Shown: piece by piece, positions 21,801 through 33,868 of the stretch | Layout: every line of letters starts with the position of its first letter | How positions within the stretch are numbered: position 1 is the first letter of the stretch | Assembly (NCBI GenBank): GCA_030770425.1 | Contig: JASJFT010000023.1 | Location: forward strand, 186,001 to 250,000 | Length of the DNA stretch: 64,000 nt | Origin: Darksidea phi | Taxonomy: Eukaryota; Ascomycota; Dothideomycetes; Pleosporales; Lentitheciaceae | Reading direction: 5' to 3' | Notes under the pieces: generated by a model | The model's input: only the letters and a program-made list of their open reading frames with translations | What the model was told of the DNA's origin: nothing | Database searches by the model: none | Translations under genes and position numbers: made by a program

Positions 21801-24800
21801 ACCCGAAAATCCGTTGCGATGGAGCAACCGGTCCTATTTTTCTTCGGTCGACAACGGACTTATAACGCGACTACCATAAGGGCTTGGCTACCATCCCGGG
21901 AGAAGTCCAAATACAAATCCGACTTCGATGGATTTCGGACATGTGTACTCGTGTAGAAGTAGCTTTCCTCCCGGCTTTAGTAATTTTTGTAAATTCTTCA
22001 GCGTGCGGTCTAGATTCTTTGTAACGTGTAGTATATTCGAAGCCGCAATGACGTCGTACGAGTACTCTCTAAACCCCTGTTCTAGTGGATCCTCGTCTGT
22101 ATCAAGGATAGCGAACTGCATCTTGTGTGTATAAGTAGCGAACTACTGTCGTGCTCTCTCGAAGAACGCCGGGGAGATGTTAGTAAAGTAGTAGCTGTTG
22201 AGTCTGCCTTGGGCCCCGACGGTGCTGGAGAAAATGGCCTCGAGGATGTGTTTCGTGAAGGAACCTGTTCTAGCACCAATCTCAAGATAGTCTAGGGCCG
22301 GTGACTTGAATATAATGCTTCTAAGTATTTTCGAAGCTTCTAATAGTATAGTGAACCCGAGAGCTGCTGCTCGTAGAATGCCTCTGTGAGATTATCAGGC
22401 CCAAAGAGCACTTAGACCATGTCGGTCTTCCCTTGTAGGACAGCTAGTACGTAATCTGTAATAGTCAAGAAAAATTTTCCTAAGACGCCTTCTTCCTTAA
22501 GCCGAGTACGAAGCGTACTGTTATCTTCTTTTCCGTTATCCGAGGATGAATTGGCTATATACCACTCTATCCAATCCATATACCTTCGGAGGTAAGGTCT
22601 TTTTGGGTCTGTGCCCACCATCTTAACTTGCTTCTTGAGTTTCCTAATAGTAGAACGAAGGTACTTCCGTAAGTGATGGAGGAAATCAATAGGGCCAAGA
22701 GGATCGGCCCTATAAGTCGAATGCAGCCATGAAAGTATACGCGGGCCGGAGAGCATGTCGACGTTCACGGCCGTTTCTATACTATACCAAAATTGGCGAT
22801 CCCTAGGAACCTGCTCGCTGCGTTCTGGAGTTGAGATTACGGTGGTCTCTAGCCCATCGAGTATTAATTTAACATCGCTCTTGTCATTAAGTGCAAATGT
22901 AGAGTACGACTTGGTTCTTGGAGTATCGTTGTTGACTTTGGCCGAGGCTTGAATGATCTTATGTGACGGTGCCAATCCTTCCGTTGAGATCCAGAGCTTA
23001 TCAATACGAGAGATAGCTTGTGTTGGAAACTCTCCCTTCCCTTGACTTAGTGCGACTAAGGCAATTTGGAAGAAAGAGTTAAGAGTGGCCGGATGAATGA
23101 TGAATGGTGTCTGAAGGCTACGGGTGCTTTGATTCAACGGACTTTCTAGGCTTAACTTCGCTACGATAGTATCTCGGTTGTTGTAACGGGCCGTTTTGAT
23201 TGCTCGAAATGCGGGCCTATAGCTGTGACCTTGATGACTGAATTGATCGTAGATAAGTGAGGAGTCGTATTCCCGCTCGCTATGTTCATAGCGATCATCG
23301 AGACAGCGCTTGTACCTAACTGAACGTTTCGTTATCTCCTTATTCAAGCCTGTCGAGAGGTACTCTGCTTTGATTGTGCCGTAGCAGTTCTCGCTCCAGC
23401 GACTAGTAGTTACTAAGTAGACAGAAAATCTCCAAGAAGAGCTTGAATTGGAAATATTGGGGTTTGAAAGGTTTAAGGGTCTAAGAAGAAGCCTGGTTTC
23501 CAGGTCCTTGGAGTCGGATGAAACGATAATCGTAGACTCGCATCGAACGTTGCGTAGTGTGAGACCAACGATACTCTGCTTGGCTTCGAGGATTTGGAAG
23601 ACACCCTGTGTAGCCATTACAATTATTGCCGAAGCGGGATAGACGGTAGTCCCATTGACTCTATATTACAGAAGCCATGTCATGTCGGAGGTATGAATGC
23701 AGCATCGCCACTGAGGCTCTAGTGGGTTCCAGTCTCGACTTGGAGAGCCCAGTAGTTCAACATTACCGTGTTGCCTCAATCGGTAGTTGCGAACAAGTGG
23801 GCTCTCGGCCTAATATTTTTTCGAGTGATCAAACGGATACATAGGAGCGTCTACTAAGGATAGTCGCGACGTTTGTGTGCCTGTGCCGGGATCATTGACG
23901 CAGCGCAGATTGACTGGAAAGCCACGGCAATGCAATTCACCCAAGGTTCGTAGTAGAGTGAAGGAAGCGGACTGGTTGCGGTATAATGCTGAAGAATAAC
24001 TGATCCTGTCTTTTCGTGGAAGAGCGTCTAGTACTTCCTGTATTAGGAGACGAAGAGCTGTATGCGGTCCGATTTCAATAAGATGATTAACCATAATTGT
24101 GTTACGATGGCTACTGTCGATCTTTTTGCGAAGGGGTTGTACGGAGTGTCTACACAGTCGCTCCATGGCTTGTGTAAACAAAACGGGAGAGACCAGGTTG
24201 GTAGTCTAATAGCTTCCTTCGCACGCTTTTTCTCGAGTCAAAAGGTCTCCAGTGACAGTAGAAATCATCTTGATATCATTCTCATGTTGGTAAGGTTCCA
24301 GCTCTCCAAAGTGGTGCAGGCAATCGGATATAATGTGCTCCATTTGCGGGGAGTGATAAGCAACTGGAACGCGTAACCTTCGATTGAAGATTCCTTCTCC
24401 ATCTAGTGTTCTTTTCATTCGTTCTATGCGAGATTGTTCCCTAGAGACTGTAGTATTACAAGGACTGTTGATATAACTAATTTTGAGATCGCCATGGCCG
24501 GCCACCGATTCGGAGTTGATGATGTCGAGACATATCGCTAGTCGCTTTACCGGGAGTCCGACCGTAATCATAGCTCCTGTATACGAGCTTCTGTTTGGAA
24601 TTGTGGTAGTAAATAACCCTCGGTAATAGGCAAGGCGCAAGGCTGAGTCGCGGGTTAGTAGCCTAGTATAATATCTGGCAAAGTTTAGCTTGACTTGTCA
24701 AAGGTAAATCTAGGACGACCTACGCCGCAGCAATCTCTCCTATTGAATAACCAACTATAGCAACCGGCCGGATATTGAAGGAATTGAGAAGATCAACCAA

Positions 24801-26977
24801 GCCTATTTGTAAAACGGAGGTCAAGCATTGAGCGAAACTTGGGTGGTCAATTTTGGTTTCGCTTTCATTTCTAAAAAGCTCGTCTATAATAGTTAGCGGA
24901 GAGGATTTTCGATCTGTGTTAAGATTATACTATGAATAGACCAGGAACAACCTAATTTCCCCAGTATCGACTATGAATGTTGGATGCTTTCGGCGAATAC
25001 AGGATACAGGAACAATTCGCGGCCTATGGCGAACCATTGACTACCTTGGCCGGTAAATACGAACGCTATACGTGGTTCTTGTTTCGATCTCTCTATGGGT
25101 TTCGATCCTATTTTGGACAGATTGGATAGGTTCGTAGCGGAGGAAATCACGGCAAATGATCTCTACTACATGCGGCTTCGCCGAGAATCAAGGGTATACG
25201 TAATATTCGAAAGTGACGTGGCCGTTGCCTTCTTTATGGTTGATATGGAGTATTCCTGCCAGGCCGATACAAGTTCTTGGGTAGCGGTTTGTGTAGCTGC
25301 AGACCAAATAAGAAGTTTGGGTAGGTTAGGACTAGTTAACGAGCTAAGTTTTCCTTTGTTGCAGCAATGCGAACGATCAATGGTCTTGGAGCCGCTATTA
25401 TCGGATGTTTTCTCTCCGGTAAACATAGCGGTTGCATGGTTTCCGCTCAATCTTCTACGAGCCATGTAGCTATAAGCGTCGTCCACGACGATGTAGTAGT
25501 TCGTCCCACCGTATCCGAAAGAATTGACCGAGGCTCTTCGAATCGAACATGGAGCCCACGCTGTATATTTCAATGGTAGAGATATTATATGATTGTAAGA
25601 CGCCAGCCTTCGGTTGATTGACTCGAAGTTAGTGTTGGGAGGGATTATGCCAGATTCCACCACGAGGACCGCCTTGAGTAGCCCTGCAATACCACTAGCC
25701 CCTTCAAGGTGACTGATGTTGGTTTTCACAGAGCCAACGTAAAGGGGGTCAGAGGCTTTTCTATACATACGAAAGTAATCGACTATTGTACTGACCTCGG
25801 TGGGGTCTCCTATTTCGGTTCTGGTACCGTGTGCTTCGAAAAATCTTGTGTATTTCATACTTAAACCAGCTCGTTCATAGGTTTGGCGTATGAGCCGAGC
25901 TTGTACGCCTGAGTCCGGTTGCGTTATCCCGGGGGTTCTTCTATCCTGGTTTGTCCCAAATGCCCGTATGATTGCTCGTATAGTATCGTTAGCGCTGATG
26001 GCATCAGAGAGACGCTTCAACACGACGACTACGACACCTTCTCCTCGAGAATAGCCATTTACGCGGTAATCAAATGTGTAACATTAACCATCTGGAGATA
26101 GCATTTGCATGTTACTTAGGACTATACTATAATCTGGATCTAGAAGTATGTTGCAACCTGTAATAATACCTATATCGGTTGCGCCACTGTATAGCAGCTG
26201 GCAAGAGAGATCGATAGCCATAGCACTACTCGAACAAGCCGAATCTAAGTTGACCGAAGGTCCACGCAGGTCAAAGAACCAGCTCAGGCGATTCGCGAGC
26301 ATCGACTGGGATGCTCCCACAGCGGTATATGGAGGTAGTCGTTCCGAATCCTTGAGCATCTGTTGCAGATAGTCGTTCGTAAATCATCCAGTGTGGACCG
26401 AAGTTCGGGATCCGCTCACATCCTCAATTCGTATACCTCCGCTTTCGAAGGCATGAACTACAGTCTCTAGCAGGATGCGCTGCATTGGGTCCATAGCAGT
26501 AGCCTCGGCGGGCGTTATGGAAAAGAAATTAGCGTCGAAGTGTCCTAGGTCCTCCTTAATAAAGTAAGCTCCCCGCGTGCGAAGCGCATTACGTCGAGTT
26601 GTATGATAAAATGCGTCGATATTTAGTCGTTCTAGTAGAAACTCCGTCATCGCGCTTCGCTTCTCGATGATCATATTCCAAAATGCCTCTTCTGTGGTGG
26701 CTTCTTGCGGAAACTTCAAAGCAAGGCCGTATACGGCAATAGGCTCTTGTACCTCCCGGTCTTCATCTTCTATAAAGCATTCAGCCTTATGGTCCCCGTC
26801 ACGCTTATGGTTCGGAGTCTTGTATAGTAGTGGCGATATTGGAGTATATACGACCCTTGAGCCCCGCAGCTGTTCCTCGAATGAATTGTGTAGGAAGTTT
26901 GAAAGATGGTGTACTGCCGTAGTAAAGTGATACGTTATACAAGTAAGATGAGCGACGCAACGAGATGACCCCAGCAC
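18894..26977 (-). pseudogene. Highly reducing polyketide synthase (KS-AT-DH-cMT-ER-KR-ACP), heavily inactivated
   Basis: All domains of a fungal HR-PKS can be read in order on the minus strand. KS (about 26750-25480): NLDSACSSSAM, FFEAHGTRTEIGDP, KTNISHLEGASG. AT (about 25080-24050): [22 protein letters not shown] (about 23680-22770): FIIHPATLNSFFQIAL. Methyltransferase (about 22350-21600): YLEIGARTGSFTK, NILHVTKNLDRTLKN. ER (21452-20160). KR (20120-19430) with IIAGGLGDLGRSIA and DFFILTSL. ACP (about 19130-18960) with VGVDSLSA. At least ten in-frame stops occur (for example 26386, 26086, 25168, 24208, 23812, 22414, 21890, 21605, 20576) plus frame breaks near 22340 and 19750. One genuine intron is visible in the ER-KR linker (GTAAGT to CGTAG, ending near 20103). 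Many key residues are changed by transitions. It cannot yield a working enzyme. The 5' start is not certain. Confidence 0.9.
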
Positions 26978-27082
26978 GTGAGGTATCTGATACGAATATA
27001 GAGAAAAGTATAAGAGCGAGCATTGCCTCTGCCAAATGTGAAATCGAGAAAATTGCTATAGCACCCGCGGGTAAACGCCAAG

Positions 27083-27901
27083 ATGTACCTTCTCTGCCTC
27101 TACGGGGCGGGAACAAACGCTAAGGTACAACGCATTCCCCCAGCATACCCCTCTCACCTATCCCATACTGATATTGGCTTGGTAGATTTTTGAATCCCAA
27201 ACGGGTATGTGATCACCTTCGCTGCGCCCTGTAGTCTTTGCTAAAACGAGGCGTAGTAGCCTTATGTTATGAGCTCGGCGGAAACCATACCTACAACTTC
27301 GTTGAAGGGGTGGTAAGCCATTAGAAAGCCCCTGGTACGTTAGTTCCCGGGACAGCTTTAGCGCTGCTATGACTGAGACGAGTTGGCAGGGATCGAGAAC
27401 CTTGCAGTTCAAGACGAACCTTGCTTTGCTTACTATCTGCCCCACTGTGCCGACTCGTTCTTGAAAGCAGTTGCCGATTTGGAAAAATACCTTGAGGTCG
27501 AGGGCCCATTCGATGGGGTTATGACTTTCTCTCAAGGAGCTTTCCTGGCCAGTGCTCTACTTCTCGATAAGTTAAGGCCTTGCACCTCAAGACTTCGATG
27601 TGCGATCTTCCTCTGCGGGTGCACCCCGTTCATTGATTCAGGGATTTTGGAGTTCGGTCCTTCCTCCTCCGGAAATCCAGTTCACTGCGGACATGGGATG
27701 ATTGAGGTGCCAACAGTGCATATCTGGGGAATCGCCGACAAAGTCGAACCCGACCAAGCATTCGCACTTAGCGAGCTGTGCCGTACTCAGAACAAACACA
27801 CCTACATCCATGTCGGCGGTCATGAGGTGCCAGGGCCAAGAGATCAGAATGGAGTGGTGGAGTCAACCAATGTGATTCGTAGCATGCTGGCCCAGCTCTG
27901 A
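27083..27901 (+). CDS. FSH1/LovG-type serine hydrolase (polyketide release thioesterase-like)
   Basis: Four exons, 27083-27124, 27186-27204 (only 19 bases), 27257-27312 and 27383-27901, give 211 residues in one frame. The start MYLLCLYGAGTNAKIFESQT matches the FSH1 opening (usually CLHGxGTNA, here His to Tyr). Then ALCYELGGNHTYNFVEG, and FDGVMTFSQGAFLAS contains the nucleophile Ser. WGIADKVEP gives the Asp and HVGGHEVPG the His of the triad. Such hydrolases release the chain from HR-PKSs (LovG in lovastatin synthesis). The gene lies head to head with the dead PKS, about 100 bases from its presumed start. It looks intact, though its partner is not. Confidence 0.85.
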
Positions 27902-29078
27902 GGTGGTCGATTGGGAAGACGCAAATGATATTGGAAGCGGTCAAACTTGGAAACTGACAGGACTGAGCCGGATCACATCACATCCCTGTAGTTAGAGCTT
28001 ATGATGCCCAATTTGCTAAATTGGTCCATTGTGTAATGTGACTATGCATATTGCGGTCCTTTGCTCGGCTTCGCCGTTGGAGTGCAAGTCTACAAGATAT
28101 ACGGGCGGGAACGGTCCGAGCCTACAAAGGTTAGTGTACCCGTCCTAGTGGGGCTTACTGTATTTACTCGCTGGTATTGCGGCACTCGAATGCATATCTG
28201 CAAGGCATGTAGGTAGGACAGGCCAGAGCTCTGAGGTTGAGTGCCATTACTAGTGGCGTACCCTGAGCAACAAACGCGCCTGGGAATATGCAGCCCTTTG
28301 GGGTGATTGGGTACCATGCATATAGAGGTATAGCCGCCGACATGTTCGGCGCCTTCTCCGGCAATATCATTGGCCGACCATGTCTATATGCATGCATGGA
28401 CCACGTCATGTTTTCTCTTAGCTACTGTGCCGCAATTTATCGCCCGATGCCTTAATGAACACATCACACGTCGCAAATTGAATGCTACGGGCAGACCGCG
28501 GCATCGGGTCTCGAAAATACATGCTCGGGGAGTACAGGTGAGCCCGATATCCGGTATACACCCCACCGCCCCAACATACCCCGGTTGAAACTGATTGCGA
28601 ACATGGGCATGCCTATCCCAAAGATTAGGAATTTCGGAGACCGAAACAATGTTGTACAAGCGCTCCGGTTCAGAATGGACGAGAGCATGATCTCTTGCCT
28701 TCGGGTGTAACCGAACGTGTACGGTTTTTCTGGGCGCCAGCAAGACGTGCGGATTTGCCTTGAGAACGTAGGATTATAGATTTGCCATGAAGACCTTTGG
28801 TGGAAATTAAGGGGAGAACAACTCTACATAGCAATAGACTATGGTAGCCAAAGTCATCCTGCTTTAACGCGGTCACGCTCGGGTTTGTATAGGTGGTATT
28901 TACAGGAAGTAACATCAACAATTGCGAACGAGTCGATGAAAATTCTCTAGAATTCGCGAGGTAAGTTGTTAGAGTTGAAAGTACACTACAAAATCCAAAC
29001 CATAACGAAAGCAACTATTCTGTATCCGACTCTGCAGAACCAAATTCAGAGTCCTATACTTCTCTCCAAAGTAATCCA
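27902..29078. other. Intergenic stretch inside the cluster, no supported gene
   Basis: Minus-strand frames between 28090 and 29014 begin with a hydrophobic N-terminus at 29014 (MLSLWFGFCSVLSTLTTYLA), which could mark a decayed membrane-anchored enzyme such as a P450. No heme-binding or other motif can be read, so no call is made. Confidence 0.35.
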
Positions 29079-30387
29079 TCACGACACTACAACGTCGTTG
29101 CGAACATGAATACCCACCGCTTGACGGCCACCGCGGCCGTCCGGAACCAAATGTGCCTGACCGGTTGCTCCGATGGCTGTAGCATGCGAACTACAGATAG
29201 ATTCTGCTAGGAACGCGGTAGCTGAATACTCGGTTGATGGATTTCCTAGCTCCGTGCTGTTGTCCTCGCGAGAATAAGGATGGCTATGGCTACCGGCAGT
29301 ATCCACAAGCCTAGACCTTGAGCCTCCACCCCGGGTGCTGATCAAGGACCATGCGCCGTCTCGGATGGCGCGTTGGGCTAAAAAAAGGAGGCTCGGAAGA
29401 CTGACACTAGTAACAGAAATCGCTATTTCGGACCCCAGCCATAAAACAGGCGTTGCAATTTGATCTGCACCTAGTTAGAAGATGTTTAACAGACGAAGAG
29501 AATACTCACAGGTGGGGTCAGTCTGAAGGCTAGTGCCGGCTTGAACAATGGTAACGAGTCGGCCTATAGATACCACCACAACGCTATACTGCAGGTTAGC
29601 TTATTGATACTAGTACAACGTCTGAGTTTTTGCGGGCCAACTTATAGATACCCGCATATAAACACGCCAACAACTTGGAGCTTTCGCATTGTCTTCATCC
29701 GTAATTTCCAAAGCATAGGTAGCGGCATAAGGAGGATAAAGACATCGATAAGCAGGCTAGTAATCCCGCTTGCCAGCCACAGTGTCTGCGTGTTCACGCA
29801 GGTTCCATCCAATATGACTTTCCACGCCTTTTCAATTGGAGAGCATTCGAAAATGACGCCGAAGATGATGCCGATCAACCATGCCACGTTCATACTATGC
29901 GCTGCCCATAGCGCATGCTTAAACCGTGAGTTGATCACTCCGAAAACGCGTGCATAGAAGAACACGGCTAAAGCTTTTGCCACAGCCGTACCGGCGTCGA
30001 AGAGGTAATACTCCACCCAGAGTAGCTTGAGAAATGGCTCCAAAGACTCCGGAGGTACGACCTGGATATATAGTCCCATACCGAGGTTGACTAGCTTGAG
30101 CCCAATGCCACAAACTGCAATGTTGAGTATCTTTGCATAGTTAGCGGGTTGTTGTGATTTGAAATACTGAAGCGGATACCTACTACAGCGGCAAGAGCAG
30201 TCCAATCATCCCACCAGAATCGCGTAGGCATATGGGAGGTGGAGAAAGCCGGTAAGAGATATCGCGACCAGAATCTGAGGATAATAATAACTGTTGGGAG
30301 TGCTATCATGGCAATAAGCAAAGCTCTCAGGTCTTGCTGTTTGCTCTCTTTGAGATACACACTGGGCGGAACCTGGCTCGTAGACAT
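29079..30387 (-). CDS. Rhodopsin-domain (Pth11-like) seven-transmembrane protein
   Basis: Four exons on the minus strand, 30387-30180, 30114-29652, 29583-29510 and 29464-29079, join in frame to 376 residues. Seven hydrophobic helices can be counted, beginning with LRALLIAMIALPTVIIILRF and the family mark WWDDWTALAA before helix 2, then FYARVFGV after helix 3, ECSPIEKAW before helix 5, and IGRLVTI in helix 6. The C-terminal 120 residues are Ser/Arg-rich and probably cytoplasmic. This is the fungal rhodopsin-domain family of integral membrane proteins, to which Pth11-like receptors belong. The ligand is unknown. No lesions are seen although it sits between the damaged PKS and MFS genes. Confidence 0.85.
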
Positions 30388-30755
30388 CCTAAAGTTGAAT
30401 TTAACGAGCCGACTAACTTAACAGCTAAATTAGTCGTGGAGACAAGAGAATATACTGGACGAGAGTTATGAGTGCAAAACGTTAATAGTAGCATCCGTTC
30501 AAAGATGAACAGGAACTAAATGATTTGGTTGAAGGACGATAGGCAGCCTTTGCTTGAGGGCGGACTTCGGACTACCCGAGAATGACATGCTCGGGCCGTG
30601 CGGCCGAAAAAGAATACTCCCCGAGCCGATGCATGAGCGTGGCAAAAGTGGTCACGCATGTAAAATGAAAGTGATTGCCTTACCACTCCTTGCTTGCATG
30701 TCAAAGCATCATTTTGGTAGGTGGTACGGTCCGGTGGATAGACGGGTTCAACCTA

Positions 30756-30786
30756 GTGATCGCGTCAACTGCTTCTGTAGTGAGAG
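30756..30786 (+). repeat. 31-base dispersed element, copy 1
   Basis: The 31 bases centred on CGCGTCAACTGCTT match the minus strand at 36005-36035 at 26 positions. All five differences are C/T exchanges. A third, worse copy follows at the start of the duplicated unit near 30881. Confidence 0.6.
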
Positions 30787-31005
30787 TTATTTTTCTTTTA
30801 TGTGTACGTGTGCGGCTTAAGAGCCTTATAATCCGTAGATAACTTTAGCTCGCTACTAAGCTTAATAATAAATCTTCTCGTAATTATATTAACTACTTCT
30901 ATAGGAAGAGTATTTTTTCTTTTATATACGTGTACGGCTTAAGAGCCTTCTTATAATCTATAGTTAATTTTAGCTTACTACTAAGCTTAATAATAACTCT
31001 TCTTA
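30756..31005. repeat. AT-rich direct duplication, two units of about 125 bases
   Basis: Unit 1 (about 30756-30880) and unit 2 (about 30881-31005) lie side by side and share, in order, an AACTNCTTCTRTAG core, TTTTTCTTTTATRT, ACGTGTRCGGCTTAAGAGCC and TACTAAGCTTAATAATAA. Differences are mainly C-to-T and G-to-A, with one short indel, as expected for RIP acting on a tandem duplication. Confidence 0.7.
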
Positions 31006-31586
31006 ATAACTATACTTCGAATATAGGTATAAAAGCTACCTATACGAATAGTTTATTTATCTCTACTACTTATTAATCGAATTAAATTGAATCCGCTTTA
31101 TTAATCGAATTAAATTAAATTTGTAGTAAATAGTCGTTATTTAAGTACTAAATCCTCTACTTTTTTAAAGAGCTATTTACCCTTCTAACTATAATTAACC
31201 TATTCCTATTCTTTAATATAGTAGCCCCTATCCTATAGACTAGGGAAAACTCCTTCTACTAAACCGATCTTATTATCTATCCTAAGACCGTAGTAGAGGC
31301 TTTTAAGGCTATTATTATAGGAGGGTTAAAGGAGTTTAGAAAAATCCTCGAGTATATAAAAGTACGTAATAGGAATATACCGATCTATAGTAAGTCTTAT
31401 AGAGCTATCTATATTAATTATCTAACCTAGCTTACTAGAAACCGTAGAGGACTAGTACTTTATAGATAGGGAGGAGGCCCTTATTTAAGCGCTTATTAAT
31501 AAGCTAGGACGTTACGAACTTCCCTCTTCTACGGAACTAGCGTATATCGACGCCGTTTATACGTATCTAGAGCTGGGAAACCTGAT
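31006..31586. mobile_element. AT-rich block with a possible transposase remnant
   Basis: Strongly AT-rich sequence with stops in all frames. Between about 31300 and 31570 short plus-strand stretches (LKEFRKILEYIKVRNRNIPIY, and LPSSTELAYIDAVYTYLEL in another frame) resemble the helix-turn-helix part of pogo/Fot1-type transposases, but no DDE core is seen. I regard it as a RIP-eroded transposon piece with low certainty. Confidence 0.3.
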
Positions 31587-32087
31587 TTGATAGCGTCGGT
31601 ACGGAGGTATACAGTCCTGTCGTTATTACTTAGCTTCTGTTCTAATGGCTTCTGTATTGATCATTACTCGAATTCATCCGTGCGAAATCCACTTCTCAGA
31701 GAGCTCTTGTACAGGTCATGCACCATGAAGGAAACACCACCCGGGTTCAACCTAGCATCACATCCTAGCTGATATTACCTCGCTTATATTCCTGGACCTG
31801 CAATAGGCATAGCAGCACCCAGCACCACGGGTGCAGGCAATCTATTTGACTGCCTTATCTTGCGCAGGACGAAATTGAGGTTGCACTAGTACGCGCCTAT
31901 GTCAGTTTGTGGCAACTTTCCAAGAGCGGCGATTCGATGTCTCGGAGCGTCACAGTAGCTGCGCCCCAGGCAGGCACCTATAGTTCGATCCATACCGCTG
32001 TTGCTGCAATTGTTGATGCACGTATCCTTCCCAGTTTCGCTTTGAGCAGTGCGATCTTTTCTACGAAACCGAAAGCTCAAGTCCAGC

Positions 32088-33868
32088 ATGTCTATCTCGG
32101 GGCAGCGTCCGGAGGAATTGCACACAGAAGAGGAACTACCTCCCAAGTTACAACCCGATTCTGATTTCGAGGGCGTATTCAACGCTGTGGACGCTCGGAG
32201 AGATCAACCTGCTCGTAGGCTAAGGCCTTTTTCTTGGCTTTCTATTATTTTTTCACTTTTAGCTGTCTTGTTCCTCTTTGCATTGGACAACACGGTTATT
32301 ACCGACGTCCAAGCAAACATTATTTACACGCTAGGAGGAATAGAAAAGCTACCTTGGATATCTGTGGCGTTTGCTCTAGGAGCTGTTAGCACAAACCTAA
32401 TATGGTATGAACCTATTCCTACATGATTTGGAGCTCTGCATATTAATTCTACCTCCAGGGGGCAGCTTTATTACCTGCTCGACAACAAGCTACTCTTCAT
32501 ATCCGGCGTCCTCCTATTTGAAGTTGGTTCGGTTGTATGCGGTGCTGCGCCGACACTCGATGCACTCATCGTCGGGAGAGCACTTTGTAGTATTGGAGGA
32601 ATGGGTATCTACCTCGGGACCATGAATATGGTCTCTACCCTGACAAGCGAGATTAAGCGGCCGGTATACTTGGGTTTTGTCGGATTGACCTGGGGTATTG
32701 GAACAATGTAAGTACGCCCCTAGCTCTCGCACCTAGCATCAAGCGTATACTAAAGGGATTAAATAGCCTCGGTCCCATCGTTGGCGGAGCCTTTGCTGAT
32801 AGCTCTACAACATAGAGGTGGTCTTTTTACATCAACCTCTGTATCGGGGGTCTTGCTGCTCCGGTCTATATCTTCCTCCTACCAAGCACTATGCCATCCG
32901 GTTGCCAAGATCTCAACGTCTTCTCCCGAATTAGGAGACTAGACGTAGTCGGGGCGGTGCTCAGCGCGGGCGCTATAGCGACCCTCGTTCTGGCCGTGTC
33001 CTTCGGCGGAGGGGTCTATCTCTGGGACAGCGGGCAAATCATCGCTCTGTTCACCGTTACTGGGATCCTTTGGATTGGCTTCGCTTTATAGCAGCGCTTT
33101 GCCATCCTTACAACCCCTGAAAATTGCCTCTTTCCGGCTGCTCTTATCAAATCTTGGGAGATGGTTATATTGTTTGCCCAGATGGCGAGCGCCCAAGTTA
33201 TGGTCACCGTCCCGATCTATTTTATTCCCCTTTACTTCCAATTCGCCAAAGGAAAATCGGCCCTATCTAGTGGCGTTCAGCTTCTACCATTTGTCCTCTT
33301 GCTGGTTTTTGCTGTCATGCTTAACGGGGCGATGATGCCCAAGGTTGGATATTACACACCGTGGTACCTCGTCGGTTCCGCAATGGCATTGGTTGGTAGT
33401 GCTCTGCTCTATACCATAGATCTAGACACGAGCCAAGCCAAGATATACGGATTCTCGGTACTGACCGCCTTCGGTGTTGGGCTATTTTCTCAGGCCGGAT
33501 TTCCCGTAGCCCAACTGAAAGCGGCGCTAGAGCAGTTACAACAAGCCGTATCTTTTATAGGCTTTGGTCAAGTTGGTGGTATCACGGCCGCTCTGATGAT
33601 CTCGAACAGCATCTTTTTGAACCAAGCCACAAGCAAGATTGCTGGAATCTTACCAGATACACGCCGGTCAATCATCCAGGAAGCTATCCTTGGCTTCGGG
33701 AACGCGTTCTTCAACAGTCTCACTTCAATTCAGCGGAGAGAAGTCTTGAACGCAATCATTCAGAGTATTGATGAAGTTTTCATCTTCGTTATCACTGCCG
33801 CTGCCTTATCTCTGTTACTTTCCATCTTCATGAAACGCGAGAAGCTCTTTGTTGACACCACAAAATGA
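32088..33868 (+). pseudogene. MFS multidrug-type transporter (DHA2, 14-TM type) with two in-frame stops
   Basis: Three exons, 32088-32404, 32459-32707 and 32767-33868, are joined in frame by two normal introns. The text follows the fungal 14-helix drug/toxin efflux family: LFALDNTVITDVQ near helix 1, VGRALCSIGGMGIYLG, LGFVGLTWGIGT, ILGPIVGGAFADSS, FYINLCIGG, then PIYFIPLYFQFAKG and PWYLVG further on. Two TAG codons interrupt exon 3, at 32813-32815 (where the family has Trp) and 33089-33091 (where it has Gln). Both fit single G-to-A or C-to-T changes. Everything else is in frame to the TGA at 33868. It was probably the exporter of the cluster product and is now inactive. Confidence 0.85.

Noticed and set aside
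28670..29014. Cytochrome P450 remnant
   Set aside because: Only a hydrophobic N-terminus is visible. No ExxR or heme-binding Cys region can be read downstream.
29541..29957. 138-codon plus-strand frame
   Set aside because: It is antisense to the rhodopsin-domain gene and has no motif.
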